Translations under genes and position numbers: made by a program
Notes under the pieces: model-generated
Database searches by the model: none
What the model was told of the DNA's origin: nothing
The model's input: the letters and a program-made list of their open reading frames with translations, nothing else
Shown: positions 12,777 through 26,300 of the stretch, piece by piece
Numbering within the stretch: the stretch's first letter is position 1
How the letters are laid out: every line of letters begins with the position of its first letter
Assembly: GCA_000827265.1 (NCBI GenBank)
Contig: KN834753.1
Coordinates: 99,764-163,763 of the forward strand
Reading direction: 5' to 3'
From: Collybiopsis luxurians FD-317 M1
Lineage: Eukaryota > Basidiomycota > Agaricomycetes > Agaricales > Omphalotaceae
Length of the DNA stretch: 64,000 nt

Positions 12777-15700
12777 CTAAGCCATACCTTCCCCCGTACC
12801 AGCTCGACTAGATTGACCACTTTTTCGTGATGATGTGCCAGTTGCTCTTCGTGCTCCATCCTCGTCCGAATCTACAATTTCTATAACTTCTCTGGTCGTT
12901 GATTTCTGCATAAAACGTTCTAGATCTCGCTTTACCCAACTCGGGGCTGATGGTATCTCCACTATCACTTTGGTGTATGTTTTGCTTCCCGCTTGCCTGG
13001 TTGATTCATCCTTTTTAGATTCAAGAGCCGCCACAGGCTCTGCCTCGGAATCATGCACGGTATCAGACTCGGCTGGATAAAGCGATGACTCTTCATCTGC
13101 ATTGAAAACCGGTGGTGGCGACGGAGAGGGACTCGGTGACCCAGGTAGAAAGAGAAGATTCTGCGGCAGATTCTCTTGGGGGCGTGATTGGGCTCGAGAT
13201 TGAACGGGAGTCTGAATTGTAGCGGCTTGATCTGATTCATTGACAACAGTTTTGTTTTGTGATGTACTGCTTGTCAATGCTGATTTCGGCAAGGAGCTTA
13301 CAACATCAGAAGTGATATTCTTTTGAACGGGACTGGGGTTGGCCGAATTAAGCGAAAATGGAACATATGGCCGGAAGCCCCGAACGGTGAAACCAGGATC
13401 GTCCGAAGATGTTAGTACAGCTTGGAAACTTGAAGTACCTGGCATGACGGTTTCATTCTTAGACTGACTAAGCTTGGAACCAGTGGACAACTGGGAAGGT
13501 GCTGAATATACGGCGTCCTGAGTTTGAGTAAACTTTGGAGGAACCGACTGGACGGAGGAGGAGGGAGTAGGATGAACAGTAGTTGGAAGTGCTGATTGGT
13601 TTGCGATTGAGGGCGCTGGTGAACTAACGACTGAAGAAACCAACACACCGAAGGTGGGACGTGGTGGTTGGAGAGTTTCTACAGAGGTCGACGGAACAGA
13701 GGCAGTAGGACGATCCGCGGTTGAGGGAACCGGTGAACTAACGACTGGAGGTACCAACACACCGGCGGTAGGAGGTGACGGCTGGGACGGAACGGAGGGA
13801 GTAGGATGAATGGTAGTTGAGAGTACTGAACGATCTGCGGCCGAGGGCGCTGGTGAACTGACGACTGAAGGTGCTAACATACCAACGGTGGGAGGTGGTG
13901 GTTGGGCAGCCTCTGCAGGGGCTGACGGAACGGAGGCAGTGGTCGAAGCTGCGGGTTGGACGGAAACTGGAGGTACCGGTTGTCCAATAGCTGAGAGTGC
14001 CGGTATATGCCCCGAGGTATGAGCAGTAGCAGGCAACTGTTGGACAGGCTCCAGTTGACCAGGAATTTGGACGCTCCCCTCACTACCAGACTGTGTCATA
14101 GTCTGACCACCGGTCAATGATAGCAAAGCCGGAGTTCCCTCAGTCACAAAAGGAGACATCTGGTTCACGGAAGGCTGAACAACCGAAGCAGGTATACCTG
14201 CCAGCGCTCTCCTCTTGGTTGATCTGTCATCAATATCGTCGGAACTCTCCATCGGCCGCTTCTGATTCTTCGTCGGTTGTTGTGCTGCCGAGAAACCTAA
14301 AGCATTCAAAATATCCCGTGCAAGAGACTTCTTATTTGCTTCTTTTGGGGTAAGGCGAATATTCGCGTCCGAATTCGTCTTGCTGTACTTGGGGGTAACA
14401 GGATGTTTGAGGGTGTTCACGCGGTTCAAGACGCTCACTAACGACTGTTCGGAATTGATGGGTTTGGATGGATCCAGAGAAATCGTTACGGTCGTGCTTA
14501 CAGGAACATTGGATTGAGTGGGATTGGAGGGGGCAAGAGGATTCGCGCTTGTAAGACTGGAGGTAGTTAAATGTGTCGGATTCACACTGATGGGAATGGA
14601 GGGTCGAGTGGTGGTAGTAGTAGTAACGGGGAGTTGGGTGGTCGCAGCGGAGGCTGAAGGGGTTGAGGGTTTGACACTGGTGGAAGAGGTTGGCGAGGTC
14701 ACAGCGGGAAGCGTAGAAAGTTCCATTTGCTTCAGACCCTGAAGCCACCCGAGGGGATTTAGCGTGGCAAAAACACCATTGACCATATGACCAATAGAAT
14801 ATTGTCCTGGTGCGTGGCTGCGTATGTAGAGAACGGTGTGCGGAATATTTTGGACCATATTCGGCTGAGCGTACTTTGCCCATTCAGCTGCATACTTGAA
14901 GATAACATTCAACCGCCAACGATCTGTTTCAGGTAGTTGGTCCATTCTCCGTTGAACAGCGAGCATTTCGGTCTGTCTCTGCTGAGCCAAAGAAGCATCC
15001 AACTAGCAGGGCCATGAACATCGTAGTAGTAGTATGCACGAAAAAGAACTCACCGCCGAAGAAGTGCCCATCACATTTTTCTGCGTTTGAGAATTACCCG
15101 AGGATTTGCGCGATGGCTGGCAGTACAAATTAGCGAAGCCGATCTTTCAGAACAAGGTAACATACAGGAGCACTGGGACGACTAGCAAGATTAGGAATAG
15201 CGCCATTTGTCCGCCAATCTGAGCTCTACAACAAAAGATGATTGTAAAAAAAAAAGATGAATCGATAGTGAATTCATTGTTGGTGAATTTATCCACATAC
15301 CTTAGGAACTTGAGTTTGGGAGGAGGCTGCAGAGGATGCATTTTGCGCTGTATTGACTGATGATCCTGACAAAGACGGATTTAACTAGAAATTATTCATT
15401 GAATTAGCTAAACGGTAATAACGATGGATTCAGAGTACACACTCGCGACCCATTGTTTAGTTTAGTCGTAGGCACTTGAGGGGCGGCTTGATGGACTATT
15501 AGAATGTAAGCTGTAGGTTGTGGTCAGGATGCTGATTAGAACTCACTTGTTGACGGCGACTGGATACTTGATGTAGATGAAGACGGTTGTCTCAAGTGAG
15601 ATGATGATGTAGATTGGACTTGATGACTGGTTCCTCGCTGGTGCTGTCCTACTGCATTCTGTAATTGTTGAGATTGCTGTTGATGCCCCGCTACAACCTG

Positions 15701-16605
15701 ATATCCCTGACGATTTGACAAATGACTGCCAACTGGAACATGTTGCTGCTGCTGAGGATGCGTTGCAGACTGTTGTTGAATGGGTTGCTGAAAGGTCTGT
15801 ATTTGAGGTTGTGACTGAGAGGACTGGGTCCATTGCTGAGGAATGTAACCTTTCTGTTGGTTGGAAACAGGTGCTTGCGGTCGCTGCTGCTGTCCAGAGG
15901 TGGTTTGCTGGGTAGGCTGATGGTGGTGGTGTGGGTTGTTGAATGACATGTAATTCCCAACATTTGTGTTTGCCGTCGTTGACTTGCCGTATGAATTGGT
16001 AGAAGCACGCGCGGACTAAGTTAGGAATGATTAGAACTTTAGACCAAAAGCATTAGGATCACGTACTGGACTCAAATGCGAATGCTGATCTTCTTCCACA
16101 GCTACTATCTTCGACGTTGAGGGCGTAGGCTCATAGGTCGTATTTAACTGACGAGGATCAACAAAGGTGGAGGGGACAACTGCGTTACTTGCACGATTCC
16201 TGCGTGGACCAGTGAGTCAGCGAGTCATCTGAAATAATAGTGCGCGTCTAATACCTCTGTTGGTTAAGAAGAAGATCAAGTTTGCGTCTGCAAAACTGAT
16301 TCAGAGAAAATTCAGAGAGCGACATAAATTGCAACTGACTTTGCTTCCTCGCCAGCAGCAATCTCAGCCTGCAGTTGAAGTGCCTGTGCATCCAGCGCCT
16401 GCTGTCTTGCTATCTCCGCCAGCTGCATTCGTTCTCTCGCCAGCCGCGCCTGTTGTTGGTCAATCAACCTTTGTTGCTCGTCCAAATGCTGCTGCTGCTG
16501 CAATATGTGGGCCCTCAATTCAGCAGAAACCGGGGGGTTTGACACATGATGGCTGTTGGATTGAGAAGAGCCGCCGGATTGATTGTTGAAATGGCCATTG
16601 TACAT
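12777..16605 (-). CDS. Large low-complexity protein, Q- and S/P/T-rich (unknown function)
   Basis: I do not recognise this family. The ATG at 16605 opens an N-terminal region with a predicted coiled coil (HILQQQQHLDEQQRLIDQQQ, then RERMQLAEIARQQALDAQ). Short exons follow, carrying RRKLDLLLNQ and a His/Gln-rich block (NNPHHHHQPTQQTTSGQQQ). The large last exon (15002-12777) begins with the only globular-looking segment, MDQLPETDRWRLNVIFKYAA then AEWAKYAQPN and PHTVLYIRSHAPGQYSIG. The rest is S/P/T-rich, with an internal repeat of about 60 residues around 13900-13600 (ADRSVLSTTIHPTPS-like units), and ends with an acidic serine stretch and EIVDSDEDGARR. That composition is common in transcription co-regulators, but nothing here proves it. 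Exon borders upstream of 15002 are approximate. Confidence 0.6.
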
Positions 16606-17044
16606 CTTCTGTTTGTCGGATCCAAGATGTTGTTCTTGTAGGGGCCAACGAAAAGAGGCCCGTAATTTCTGAGTCTGAGTTCGTTTAATAGTATTGCGTA
16701 AGCAGTCACACTCTAGTCACGCTCGCGTCCAAGAATCAGCGCGTGGTTGATGCGTCCGTTCAACCTGCAATCAAAGGGCCATTTACCTATCCAGAGTCCC
16801 GCAGCTCGCAGAGCTTTGGATCCAAAACTTTAGTATCTAACGGATCACTCGAGCTACTTTGATGCCATCGAAAATAAAATGCAACCTAAGGCTTCCATGC
16901 GTCAAGTCAAGCGCCTACACGTATTTTCATGCAAATCCACGTAACATATTTGTGCAAAATATTAAGCAAAATGTCCGTATCTACCAGTCCAAATCTAGCT
17001 ATAGAAAATGCTGCCCCATTTCGTCCATATCTTCACACAATGAT
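16606..17044. other. Intergenic region, no gene seen
   Basis: It separates two minus-strand genes and should contain the promoter of the Q-rich gene and the 3' end of the secreted-protein gene. Short open frames here show no domain or splice support. Confidence 0.4.
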
Positions 17045-17659
17045 CTAGTTGGAACTTGAGGCCTGAACTAGAGAAACTGGATACAACACTTCTCCAGTGG
17101 TCAAAGTATTTCCATAGCTGTCAGATTGAACAATGCGTGTGCTAGCTAGAACAACTTGGTACTGCGCATCAGGGTAGGTGGTGAACCCGATGTACGTTGG
17201 GTCAAACTGTTCAAGACGCATCCGTCAGTCGACCTTTAAACACGCCTAGGCTGTCATACATACAGTGACAGTGAAAGTATCTTCGTCCCCGGATGGACCA
17301 TCACGACGAGCAAAGTAAACAGGAGGCTGGAATCTGAAGATGCCATGAGCCTCCCTCTACAAAAAGCATACGTGCACGTACCCAGTGTTGTTTGAAGCGG
17401 GGACCTCTAAAAAGTAATCCGTATATACAGGGGTGTATCCGAACTGTTTGGCACAAGTGAAGTTTGCCTCAAATGTTACTTCCTGATTGACACGCAGTTA
17501 GCAAAACTGGTACTTGTTGCACAAACACTTGCACACCTGTCCGAGGACAATCGGCTCGGGAGAAATCTTTAGGGTTCCAAAGCGAGCAGCGTCGGCACAA
17601 CCTTGGGCAAGGGCGGAGCCAACAAGAGCAGAAACAGCGAGTAAAGTCTTGGAGAACAT
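17045..17659 (-). CDS. Small secreted protein (unknown function)
   Basis: The ATG at 17659 opens a clear signal peptide, MFSKTLLAVSALVGSALAQG, with cleavage expected after ALA. The mature chain starts GCADAARFGTLKISPEPI. Short introns follow; exon 2 reads EVTFEANFTCAKQFGYTPVY and TDYFLEVPASNNTG, the next reads PPVYFARRDGPSGDEDTFTV, and the last reads FDPTYIGFTTYPDAQYQVV and ends PVSLVQASSSN with a stop at 17045. About 150 residues in total, few cysteines, one N-glycosylation sequon (NFT) and another near SNNTG. A beta-sandwich is plausible from the alternating pattern, but I assign no function. A TATAAA on the minus strand at 17754-17749 lies 90 bases upstream of the ATG and fits a strongly expressed secreted gene. 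Confidence 0.75.
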
Positions 17660-17748
17660 TCTTCGTGAAGGGCAAATGGACCTGAAAATGAAGCGGTTGA
17701 AATAGGGAGACAGGAGGATAACGAAAAATTGGCCTCCTCGACTCACTC

Positions 17749-17754
17749 TTTATA
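17749..17754 (-). promoter_or_regulatory. TATA box of the small secreted protein gene
   Basis: On the minus strand the sequence reads GTATAAAG, ending 90 bases upstream of the start codon at 17659. The position is usual for a fungal TATA element. Confidence 0.5.
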
Positions 17755-17759
17755 CCCAA

Positions 17760-18413
17760 ATCGCTACGGCCTAGAAAGACCGCTCAAATTCACTGATGCA
17801 AATTCCAGGTAAGTAGTCTCAGGTGATCGTATTTGACGCGAATTCTCACTTTCGGGGGCCATGACACCGCCACTGCGCCACTGCGGCCACTTTCTGCCAT
17901 GCAACTCCCAGATCGAAACATACGCCGTCAGCACTCGATTGCTGGTACATGTTACATCTTCAGAGTATGGCGAAAAGCGGACCATTGATAAGCCTTGGCT
18001 GCCTATTTTTAGGGCAGTCAGAGTGCTGTCAAATTCACCTTAGAAGCGGGAATGATTCACCAGAAGTGAATCGAAAAATATCATGCATCTATACACTCTG
18101 CGGGAAGACCTACTCTGTATGCCCTAGTCCTGAAAGAACGTTCCATGACTCTAAATTTCATTTCCGAAATTTCTCCATGTTACAATGCACTACTACTCGA
18201 GTACTGCGACGGCGCCATCTCTGCACAGTAGAATCATTGAGGTCCCCGAGACTCGCGGACGCGGCCTGACCAATAGCGCATAATTCTGGTCGTTGGAGCT
18301 CTGGAAGGAGGTCCGAGGAATCGAAACGCTGTGTCGAAGGCGGTAAACGCTCGCCGCCGCCGCTCGTGGGTAATCTGAATCATGTAGTTTCGTTTGCAGA
18401 GGATTGTTGAATT
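17760..18413. other. Intergenic region, no gene seen
   Basis: About 650 bases upstream of the secreted-protein gene. Short open frames on both strands lack domains or plausible splice partners. Confidence 0.4.
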
Positions 18414-18873
18414 TCAGTGTAATAAGAAAAACAGAAGCATATTAGATTGGAAAGTAGAGAAGAACAGTGCGAACATATGCGAGGTACATACAACGGTAGA
18501 CATACAACGCCTTCCAGAGAGCAGACCAGGAAGTAGAGTAACCACTCTGAAGAGCGGCTTCCAGAGCTGCTTGAACTGATTCTGTAGCCAATTTCTTATT
18601 GTAAGCTGTTCGAGCAACGTGCCGTTGGGTGTTAGACGATGCGGTGTTTGTAAACAATAGCCATTGCTACCAGAAAATGCGTGAACGTTTTCGGCCAGGG
18701 AGTTCCGGTGGCAAAAAAAGGTCAAAATATGGCCCAAGAAGTTGAGGTCTGGATTGTCTTCCAGTCCAGCCTGAGCAGTTTTCCGAATCGTGCTGGGAGC
18801 CATCGAGCCAGGCAGAAAATAGAACGATGACGGTTTCTTCCATCTTCCAAGATATTAAGCGCCGATAAATCAT
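18414..18873 (-). CDS. Possible small gene, exon structure unresolved
   Basis: Two stretches look protein-like but lie in different frames. MAPSTIRKTAQAGLEDNPDL starts at 18803, and further on QWLLFTNTASSNTQRHVART continues with SVQAALEAALQSGYSTSWSA and LWKALY. The second stretch has an Ala-rich amphipathic helix. It would begin after a TAG acceptor near 18664, but I cannot find a GT donor that joins the two cleanly. I do not recognise the family. It could be a real small protein with an unusual intron, or an accident of composition. Confidence 0.25.
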
Positions 18874-19233
18874 CTTCGCCGTTGTTGAGAGATCGTCGTT
18901 AATGTTTGAGGGATGTATCTTTGAACAATCTTTTTCGAGTCAAGGGGAAGCCGACGGAAGCAGAAGCAAGAAGGAAGTATATTACACGGCACAGTCCAAG
19001 ATCTGAACGCAGGATTTCTGAGGAGTATCCGGATGCGGCACAAGCATCATGATCATCGTCCTCAGGGCGTTCGAGCAGGGAAGGAAGCGCCCATGGTCTG
19101 ATGAAGTCATTTATAAATCACGTGACAATATTTGCCCTTTTCGTTGCTTTTCTTGGTTTTCAAGGTAGAAACCTGAGTTTATCAAGCCTTAAACTATTTC
19201 TGAAAGAATATTGAACTGTTCAGAATCGAGCAA

Positions 19234-20748
19234 ATGAGCAACCTTGTCGCTTGCACATTTCAAACCGTGCGGAGACTCTCCATTCACCTTCAGGCGACGC
19301 GTAGATACGCGACAGCGTCTTCATCTGGACCTTCACCAAGCTTGAATACACATACTTTGGGACCGTATCAAGTATTTGACCGCAAAGTCAAGCGTATTCA
19401 GAGAGACAGGGCCGCCTCAAAGGATGGTGGAGAACCAAGCAGAACAGTGGATTATGTACGAGACGAAATCGCCGACAGGATGATGGAGAGACTTGAGGTA
19501 AGCTCTTTCCATAATTCTGAGTTTCTGTAACTGAACCCAGCGTCTTTCAGGATATTAAACGTAAATTTAGCACTATTGTCGACCTTGGTTCTGGTTCCGG
19601 GCATTTCACAAAATTGCTGGTCCCAGAAACGACAAAAAAGTGTATTATGATTGACTCTAGTCGTATGTATCGTTCTCTCCTTCTATATCCGGTTTCTCTG
19701 CATGCTGCATTCTATTAGACGAAGCGTTGCACCGTGATCCAGATTCGGATTTCGAAGGTGAGGAAAAATGTTTATCATGCGGTGAAGATGTCCGATATAT
19801 AAAAGCTACATAAAACTTACAGTCGAAGTGGAACGGATACATGCGGACGAAGAGAACCTGCTGGAAACGCTTCAGCCTAACTCGCAAGAAGCTATTGTGT
19901 CCTGTCTGAGCCTGCATTGGGTGAATGATCTCCCCGGTGGGTGTAGATTTCAACAAGTAATGCTTTGTGTTAAATTGTATGCCTCTCAGGTGTGCTTGTT
20001 CAAATAAAAGAGGCTCTGCGGCCGGATGGCTTGTTCTTAGGTGCAATGCTTGGTGGTGAAACGCTCTTTGAGTTAAGGTAAATATGCAGTTATGTGCTAC
20101 AAACTTGGGCTGAATGCTGTAGAACTGCGCTTCAATTAGCGGAAGTAGACCGCGAAGGCGGTATTTCTCCCCATGTCTCTCCTATGACTGGTATTTTGTC
20201 TTTTTTTTTTTCGCTTTTGAGCTGCCCTTACCCGACTTTTAGATACGAGGGATGTCTCTAATCTACTTGGTCGAGCTGGATTCATTCTGTTGACTGTGGA
20301 TATCGACGAAATAAAAATCATGTACCCTAGTATGTGGGAGTTAATGGATGATTTACGCGATATGGGTGAGAGCAACGCAGTCATCGGACGGTAAGCCGGC
20401 CTCTTCCGTTTATCTTCTACATCTAACGCTGACATCATGCAGGCGGCATATCATACAGCGTGACACTTTGGCCGCCGCGTCCGCCATTTACAAAGGTGAG
20501 TTAGGCTTTCTACTTAATGTTTTCTGGCTGACGCCTCGTTCAGAACTGCATGGCGAAGAGAAAGACAGCGAAGTTGCTGTACCAGCCACATTCCAAATAA
20601 TATTCATGGTATGTCGATTTTATGGGTCGTAACGATTCTTTTTCCTGACGAACTTCAATCTGCCACAGGTTGGGTGGAAGCCCGCACCCAACCAACCGAA
20701 GCCGCTTGAAAGAGGGAGCGGGCAAACGAATTTAAAGGACGTGCTGTA
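19234..20748 (+). CDS. NDUFAF5: NDUFAF5-type mitochondrial methyltransferase-fold protein
   Basis: Complex I assembly factor. In animals NDUFAF5 hydroxylates an arginine of the NDUFS7 subunit in the mitochondrial matrix, although it has a class I SAM-binding fold. The N-terminus ([20 protein letters not shown]) is a typical matrix presequence rich in Arg and lacking acids. Exons read through [17 protein letters not shown], the SAM motif [94 protein letters not shown] and [20 protein letters not shown]. These match the family in order. The C-terminus has [21 protein letters not shown] and stops at 20746-20748. It has eight or so short introns, one with a long T-run acceptor (near 20210). Its presence implies a respiratory complex I. 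Confidence 0.93.
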
Positions 20749-21154
20749 GTTGCGGTGGAGAGTAAAGCTTTCATAATTAATCAATTGTATGAACTTCCTC
20801 TCGTCATACTTGAGAAGCCATCCGCATATCCGTTTAAAGGCTTTGGGGTTATGGTCCGAATTAGTGGTGGTGGTCCAATCAAACGCAGCACTGATATCGC
20901 TTTGCACAGTAGATCCAATCACTGCCTCGACTGCAGAAATAGAACACATTATTCGGCACAGCTCTGAAGAGCCGGATGACGTTCCTTCCTCGAGCTAATA
21001 GCGCCAGCATATTAGTATTTAAGCCACTAGTGCACACTAGTTATTGCTATTGCATATCCGCTCGCGGAAAACCTCTTCATTTAGCCCTAAATTAGGGTTT
21101 CCGTCATTGAGCGCTTCGCTCAGAATATTTTATCTCTTTCAATTCAATACATTG
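20749..21154. other. Intergenic region, no gene seen
   Basis: About 400 bases between two plus-strand genes. It should hold the NDUFAF5 terminator and the promoter and leader of the C2-domain gene. Short open frames on both strands show no features. Confidence 0.4.
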
Positions 21155-22774
21155 ATGCCAGGTGGTCGTAAAAATCCCCTCAGTGTAACCAATTTCGTGG
21201 AGAAGGTAGCGGATGCGGTACACACGGCGACAGGAAATGCTCATGATCTCGCGAAAGTTACAAAGGCGAAGGTTGAAGAGAAGCTGAATGTTCCTTGTGT
21301 GGATTTAACCATACAGGTTCGTATATCCGATGGATGGTGCGGGACCAGTCTAATCATGCAGTTTACAGTTTATTGGTGCTTCAGGACTTCCCAAGATGGA
21401 CGTAGTAGGCACGGCCGATCCATATTTTGTAGCAAAAATAGAAGATGAAGTGTCCATGGTGTAAGTAGGATCCATCCTCCTAATTTGGCGAGATTTGAAG
21501 ACTAACATCAATACGTATAGCTCCACGGTCAAGACGAATACTCTGACTCCAGTTTGGAATGAGATATGGCGGGTGAAGAATGTTCCAATAACTTCGGACA
21601 TCTATGTGGAGGTCCTCGATAAAGATGTTGGAGCTCCGATCGATGATTACATTGGTAAGTTCAAAACGAGCGTGGCCGCGGGAGCGAAGGAGTTGGAGAT
21701 AGAGGGTCCTTTGTTCAGGAGAGATAGAGGAACATTTTGGTTAAAGGTTCGTGGCGCAACTGTGGCTCAATTATAATGAGTTACATATTACATTTTTAGA
21801 TTGATTCAACTCCCTCCTCTGATCCACCGGAACCTCGATATCTTTTCGACGGTCCAATCCGCTACTCTCGGCACTTCTCCCCAACTGTCGGTCTTCTCAC
21901 GAATCTCGATGACACACGCCTTTATTCCACTTGGAAGATGTATCTCATCGGTGTTCCCGTATACTTCAAAGATACCTATCAGTACTGGAATCGCGACTAC
22001 AAAGCCGCACAGAGTATCTTCGGATCAGGCCCAACCTCTTTGGCAATACGAACTGGTGTTCAAGCAGGCCATAGACTACTTTACAGTCGTAGTACCTCCA
22101 ATGGCTTTGGAATAATCGGATCTTCCGTGGATGTTTTAAAGATCCTGCGCGGAGGTCGGCCGAACCCAAAGGGCATTATAGGAAGCGACGAAGAATATCT
22201 TGAGAAACGACTAGACAGCGCAGCAGCTCCTGCACCTTCTGCTCAGAGCCCATACGCCCATCGCGTCAAACCTGCAGTGTACACCTACATCATCTCGGCC
22301 GAGGACGACTCTTTGCGGTTCTCGGAAACCGGCGCCGCCTTCTTTGTCGATTTTGCCTCGAAACATGCTCTACATGCCAATTGCTGCGAACGGGTTCGTT
22401 ATTCAGGTGAATTCCATCCTCGCCCCCGCAGCAAGGACGGCTCTTGGGTGGGTTGGGACTCGTTCGACGATTCAATACCGGATGATTCCTGCGACTGGGA
22501 AGTACTGATCGACAACAACTCTGGTACCTATTCTCCTGATAAAGCCCTGCTACCCACCCTTCAGGCACTGATAGAACATAACTTCCCTGGATTTGGAGTG
22601 AAGGCACTGGATCGAGAAGACGAGGAATTGAAGAAGAGTGTACAGGCATGCCGAGACTATGCTTTAAAATACAGGGGCGTGCAGGCAAAGCATCTGCAGC
22701 CGCATCTAGAAGAAGGAGAACAATCTTTAATGCAGCACGCCGGAAACGAAGCAGATGCGGCAACTAAGTCATAA
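21155..22774 (+). CDS. C2-domain protein, fungal type
   Basis: The ATG at 21155 opens MPGGRKNPLSVTNFVEKVAD. An amphipathic N-terminal helix (~residues 10-45) is followed by a C2 domain built over three exons: VDLTIQFIGASGLPKMDVVG, TADPYFVAKIEDE, NTLTPVWNEIWRVKNVPI, IYVEVLDKDVGAPIDDYIGK. Two of the acidic positions that usually bind calcium are visible (MDV and TADPY on loop 1, DKDVGAPIDD on loop 3), so Ca-dependent lipid binding is likely. The remaining ~330 residues (21790-22774) form a second region with PRYLFDGPIRYSRHFSPTVG, WKMYLIGVPVYFKDTYQYWN and FFVDFASKHALHANC, conserved-looking but not a domain I can name. No TM segment is visible. A membrane-peripheral role is inferred from the C2 domain. 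Confidence 0.8.
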
Positions 22775-23334
22775 GCAGCAGAATTTTGAATATCTTATTG
22801 GACGTCTTGGTCTCGAAATAGTTTCTTTTTGTTTTCTGCATGGACAGCCTTGTTGTATCAAAGTTATTAGTTAAATACATGTACTTACAGAAGTAATCAT
22901 CAGTCGCTTCACTGTTATAAATACTTTGTGAATATCTCGTGAAATACGAGGACTGTATTTACTTAAAACAACATTCCACTGGGATCGGCCGCTCGAAGCG
23001 AATCAACTTAGTTGGCTTCAAAGAATACATCCCCTAGTCGGTTACACATCGCCAGCTTCTCTGAAGACGAATTTCCAAAGCGCACCAAAGTATTTTCGAT
23101 AGCATATACCTAAAAGTGTATGATAAAAATTTCCAGAACAGATCTACAGACTACTGTTAGTCCCTGATACTTAAGCAGGTAGAACAACAACAAATTATAG
23201 TACTTCATACTTGTGGGCCCATAACACTGAACAAACAGCAACACATGCACATGCATTATAGAAGACATGGAAGGAGAACTAACATGTACAAGCAACCCCA
23301 CAAACTCCGAATGGCTATCCCACATTAACCAGAA
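22775..23334. other. Intergenic space between convergent genes
   Basis: 560 AT-rich bases hold the 3' ends of the C2-domain gene (+) and of PP4R3 (-). No tRNA, repeat or coding pattern was recognised. Confidence 0.4.
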
Positions 23335-26300
23335 TCACCCTGTATCTCCGTCCTTCGTGCCTGGTTCTGAAGGGGCGGGGGTAGCTGACGAAGGCGAAGG
23401 GTTAGACGCTGAAGGGGAAGTTAATGATGCCTTATTCGTGGTTCCGAGCTTGAGCTTGAACTTTTTGGGCGGATCGTCGCCCGTTTTGCTTCGGGTGTTT
23501 AGAGATATAGAGAGTCCTCCTCCTCCAGAAACGTCTTTCTGCTTTCCAAGGTCAGGCTTCTTAGACGCCTTTGATAGACGCTCCAGCAGCTCTTCATCGT
23601 CTTCATCATCGCCTCGCCGCCTCTTCCCGCCTGGCCGCACGGATCCGAGTGAGTTAACATTAGCCATCAGACCAGGCCCAGGTGACTGCGGCCGTGACCG
23701 AGATACTAAAGCTTCCAGCATATTATCCTCTTCTTCCTCCTCAACTGAAGGAAGGCGCTTGAGAGGCTGATTTGGCGGTGAAGGCATCTGTCGATACGAC
23801 GATTTAGGACTAGACGGAGAGAGGGAAGTCGATGAAGCCGAGGGATGTCCCGTAATGTCGATTGAAACAGGCTCATCGTCATCGTCATAGTCGACGAGAG
23901 AACCAAGGAGCGGAGAACGAGGCGGTGTTGGGGGGTGACTTCGCGATCCCTTCGTTGTCAAAACATTCGCGAGGGCCATACGCCGTTTCCGCTTCAAGCC
24001 ATTAGAGGTCGCGATAGGAGATGAGGCGCCATTTCCTCTCGCCCACGCATGGGAAATGGAAGGCACAAAGTCATCGTCATCGTCGTCGGCGTTGAAATAG
24101 TCTTCTTCCTCTGCTTCGAGAGCACGACTTCCAGCTGGCCAACCGCGAGTATCCACAAGCCTAGACGGATGGAATTAGTTGATGACTCATGAAAAGAGTT
24201 ATGATCTGGTTTTTTACGCACTTGTCGGGCTTTGTTTCCTTTGGCGGAGGTTCATTGTTCATTTCCCATCGGCTTATGAACAGCTGGAACCGCTGACGGC
24301 CAAGTGGCGTTTCAGCCAACATCTTTATCTCGGCTTCATGTTTAGTCATACAGAAGTCGATTTGCTCCTTCATGTTTTCCTACACGACATTGAGTTACAT
24401 GATCAAAACTGGAACTGAAGAAACATACTCGGCGCATATGCTCGAAAAACTCTTGACATGAGCAACTGAGAAGATTATCTCGCCGTGACTCTTGAATCGT
24501 CAGATCAAGAATGGGCTTGAAGATATCATGCTTCATCAATTGCGCCATGGTATTTTGATTGTTTTGTTTGAGCAATAAACGGAAGATTCGAAACGCAGCT
24601 AAAATTTGATGATCAGCAAGATGAATCGGAGACAACCCTAAGGACATATTTACCATGCCGGAGATGCTTCTCTTTAGCTTTGAGGAGCGTGGCAAGTCTG
24701 AGAACAACGTTGGACGACAACAGGTAGAAATGACTGCGGAATTGATGCTGCAAGCTGAAATTATACAGCATATCACACAAGTACACGTATCGATTCGTCT
24801 GCTCGCGTGTCAAGGGGTAAATTGACTCTACATACAGCAAGGAAAATCAGAACCAAGGCGTTAACATAAGTTGTGCCACTCATACATACCTGTCACATTC
24901 CTCCACTCTGGAAGATCAGACATGGGTTTAAATAGAATCCGAATACAGTCCTTGTAGAAATAATCCATAAACCTTTCTGTTCCGGGATCATCTTTTCGGG
25001 TCATTTTTGATGCCATTGCCTGTTACGCGATGCGTGAAATCACATCAGACCAGGAGTAAAAAAAGAAAAAACACGTACCTGTGTGGCCTCGGATCCTCCC
25101 GATGGGAAGGAATCAGTTGTCAGTGGGACATCCAACCAAACTTTTAGCGCATCCCCAACTTGACTCTGAACCGCCAGGTCTTTGCTCTGCGCCATATTCC
25201 TACAACACAGCTCAACAATGGTTTCCGCCTTATCAGCCCCTCGCTTGCCAGCCAACCTCTCCTTCTCAATCGCCACAATTTGTTTCAAAACGTGACCCCG
25301 TACACCGTTTAAATCGTGGTCTAAAAGGGTAGCCAGAACCTCTCCGCCAGCACTGATCATCACCTTTGATACTGGGTCCTTTTCGGGAAGACCTAACGCC
25401 CACTGAACGGCAAAAAGAACACCTCGGTCGACCAATGTCCGGAAAAGCGCTAAGCGAGCAGGAAGCTGCACATTCTTGCCCATCACGCACAACTGCTGCA
25501 CGAGGAATATTACCGACCGTCGAAGCTCAAGGGCTTGTTCCGACATGTCCTCAGGGGGAGCAAAGGCGTATGGCTGCGATTGAGTGGGTACGGAGGTCGG
25601 GGGGGATGAGGATGGCACAGGATCGGATGAATGCCCGCTGGGTGAAATCTGGGTGCCATTCATGAGCTTCGGCGATGATGCTGGATCTGAAGGGTCGACC
25701 TGACCATTCACTTGCTGTTGCGGCTGGGGCTTTTTCGCTCCTCCAGAAAGCATTTCTTCATCGACATACAACTTGACAATATCCCGTAAAAAGGCATTAT
25801 CCTGCTGAACGTGCTGGATAATATCAATCTGATTGAAGATAATGCAAGAGTTCAAGACATTGAATGTCGAATCGTCCAATACCCGCGCGAGAACCACGTC
25901 CTTTAGGTATTGGAGTCGATAGGTGTGATGGATTTTGCGGTGGATGCCAAAATCTCGAATAAGGACGGGTTCGTGGTATCGGGAGCCTTCAAGGAGGAAT
26001 TGGCGAAAATTGGCTTTGTGAGTAGGGAATTCAGGATCATCTGTGGAGATCAAAATCATTGGAAGGCATTCGACTATGACGAATTCGGAACCTGACATTC
26101 GAGCATGCCACAGACATGCAAAAAGTAATCATCCTCAAGAATTTGCTCATATATGCCGTGATCGTTCAACATTACTGCGAAAGTCTATCAGCGAACCGGA
26201 ACTGCATAATGCTTCTAAATCTGACGTACGTATGGTTTGCATGAGGCTGCAGAGTGCATGCAAATTATGAAGACTCTCGGACGCCTCAGCTTGATGCAGC

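Noticed and set aside
23580..23620. TCATCGTCTTCATC repeat
   Set aside because: Codes for the acidic tail of PP4R3 on the minus strand; not an independent repeat.
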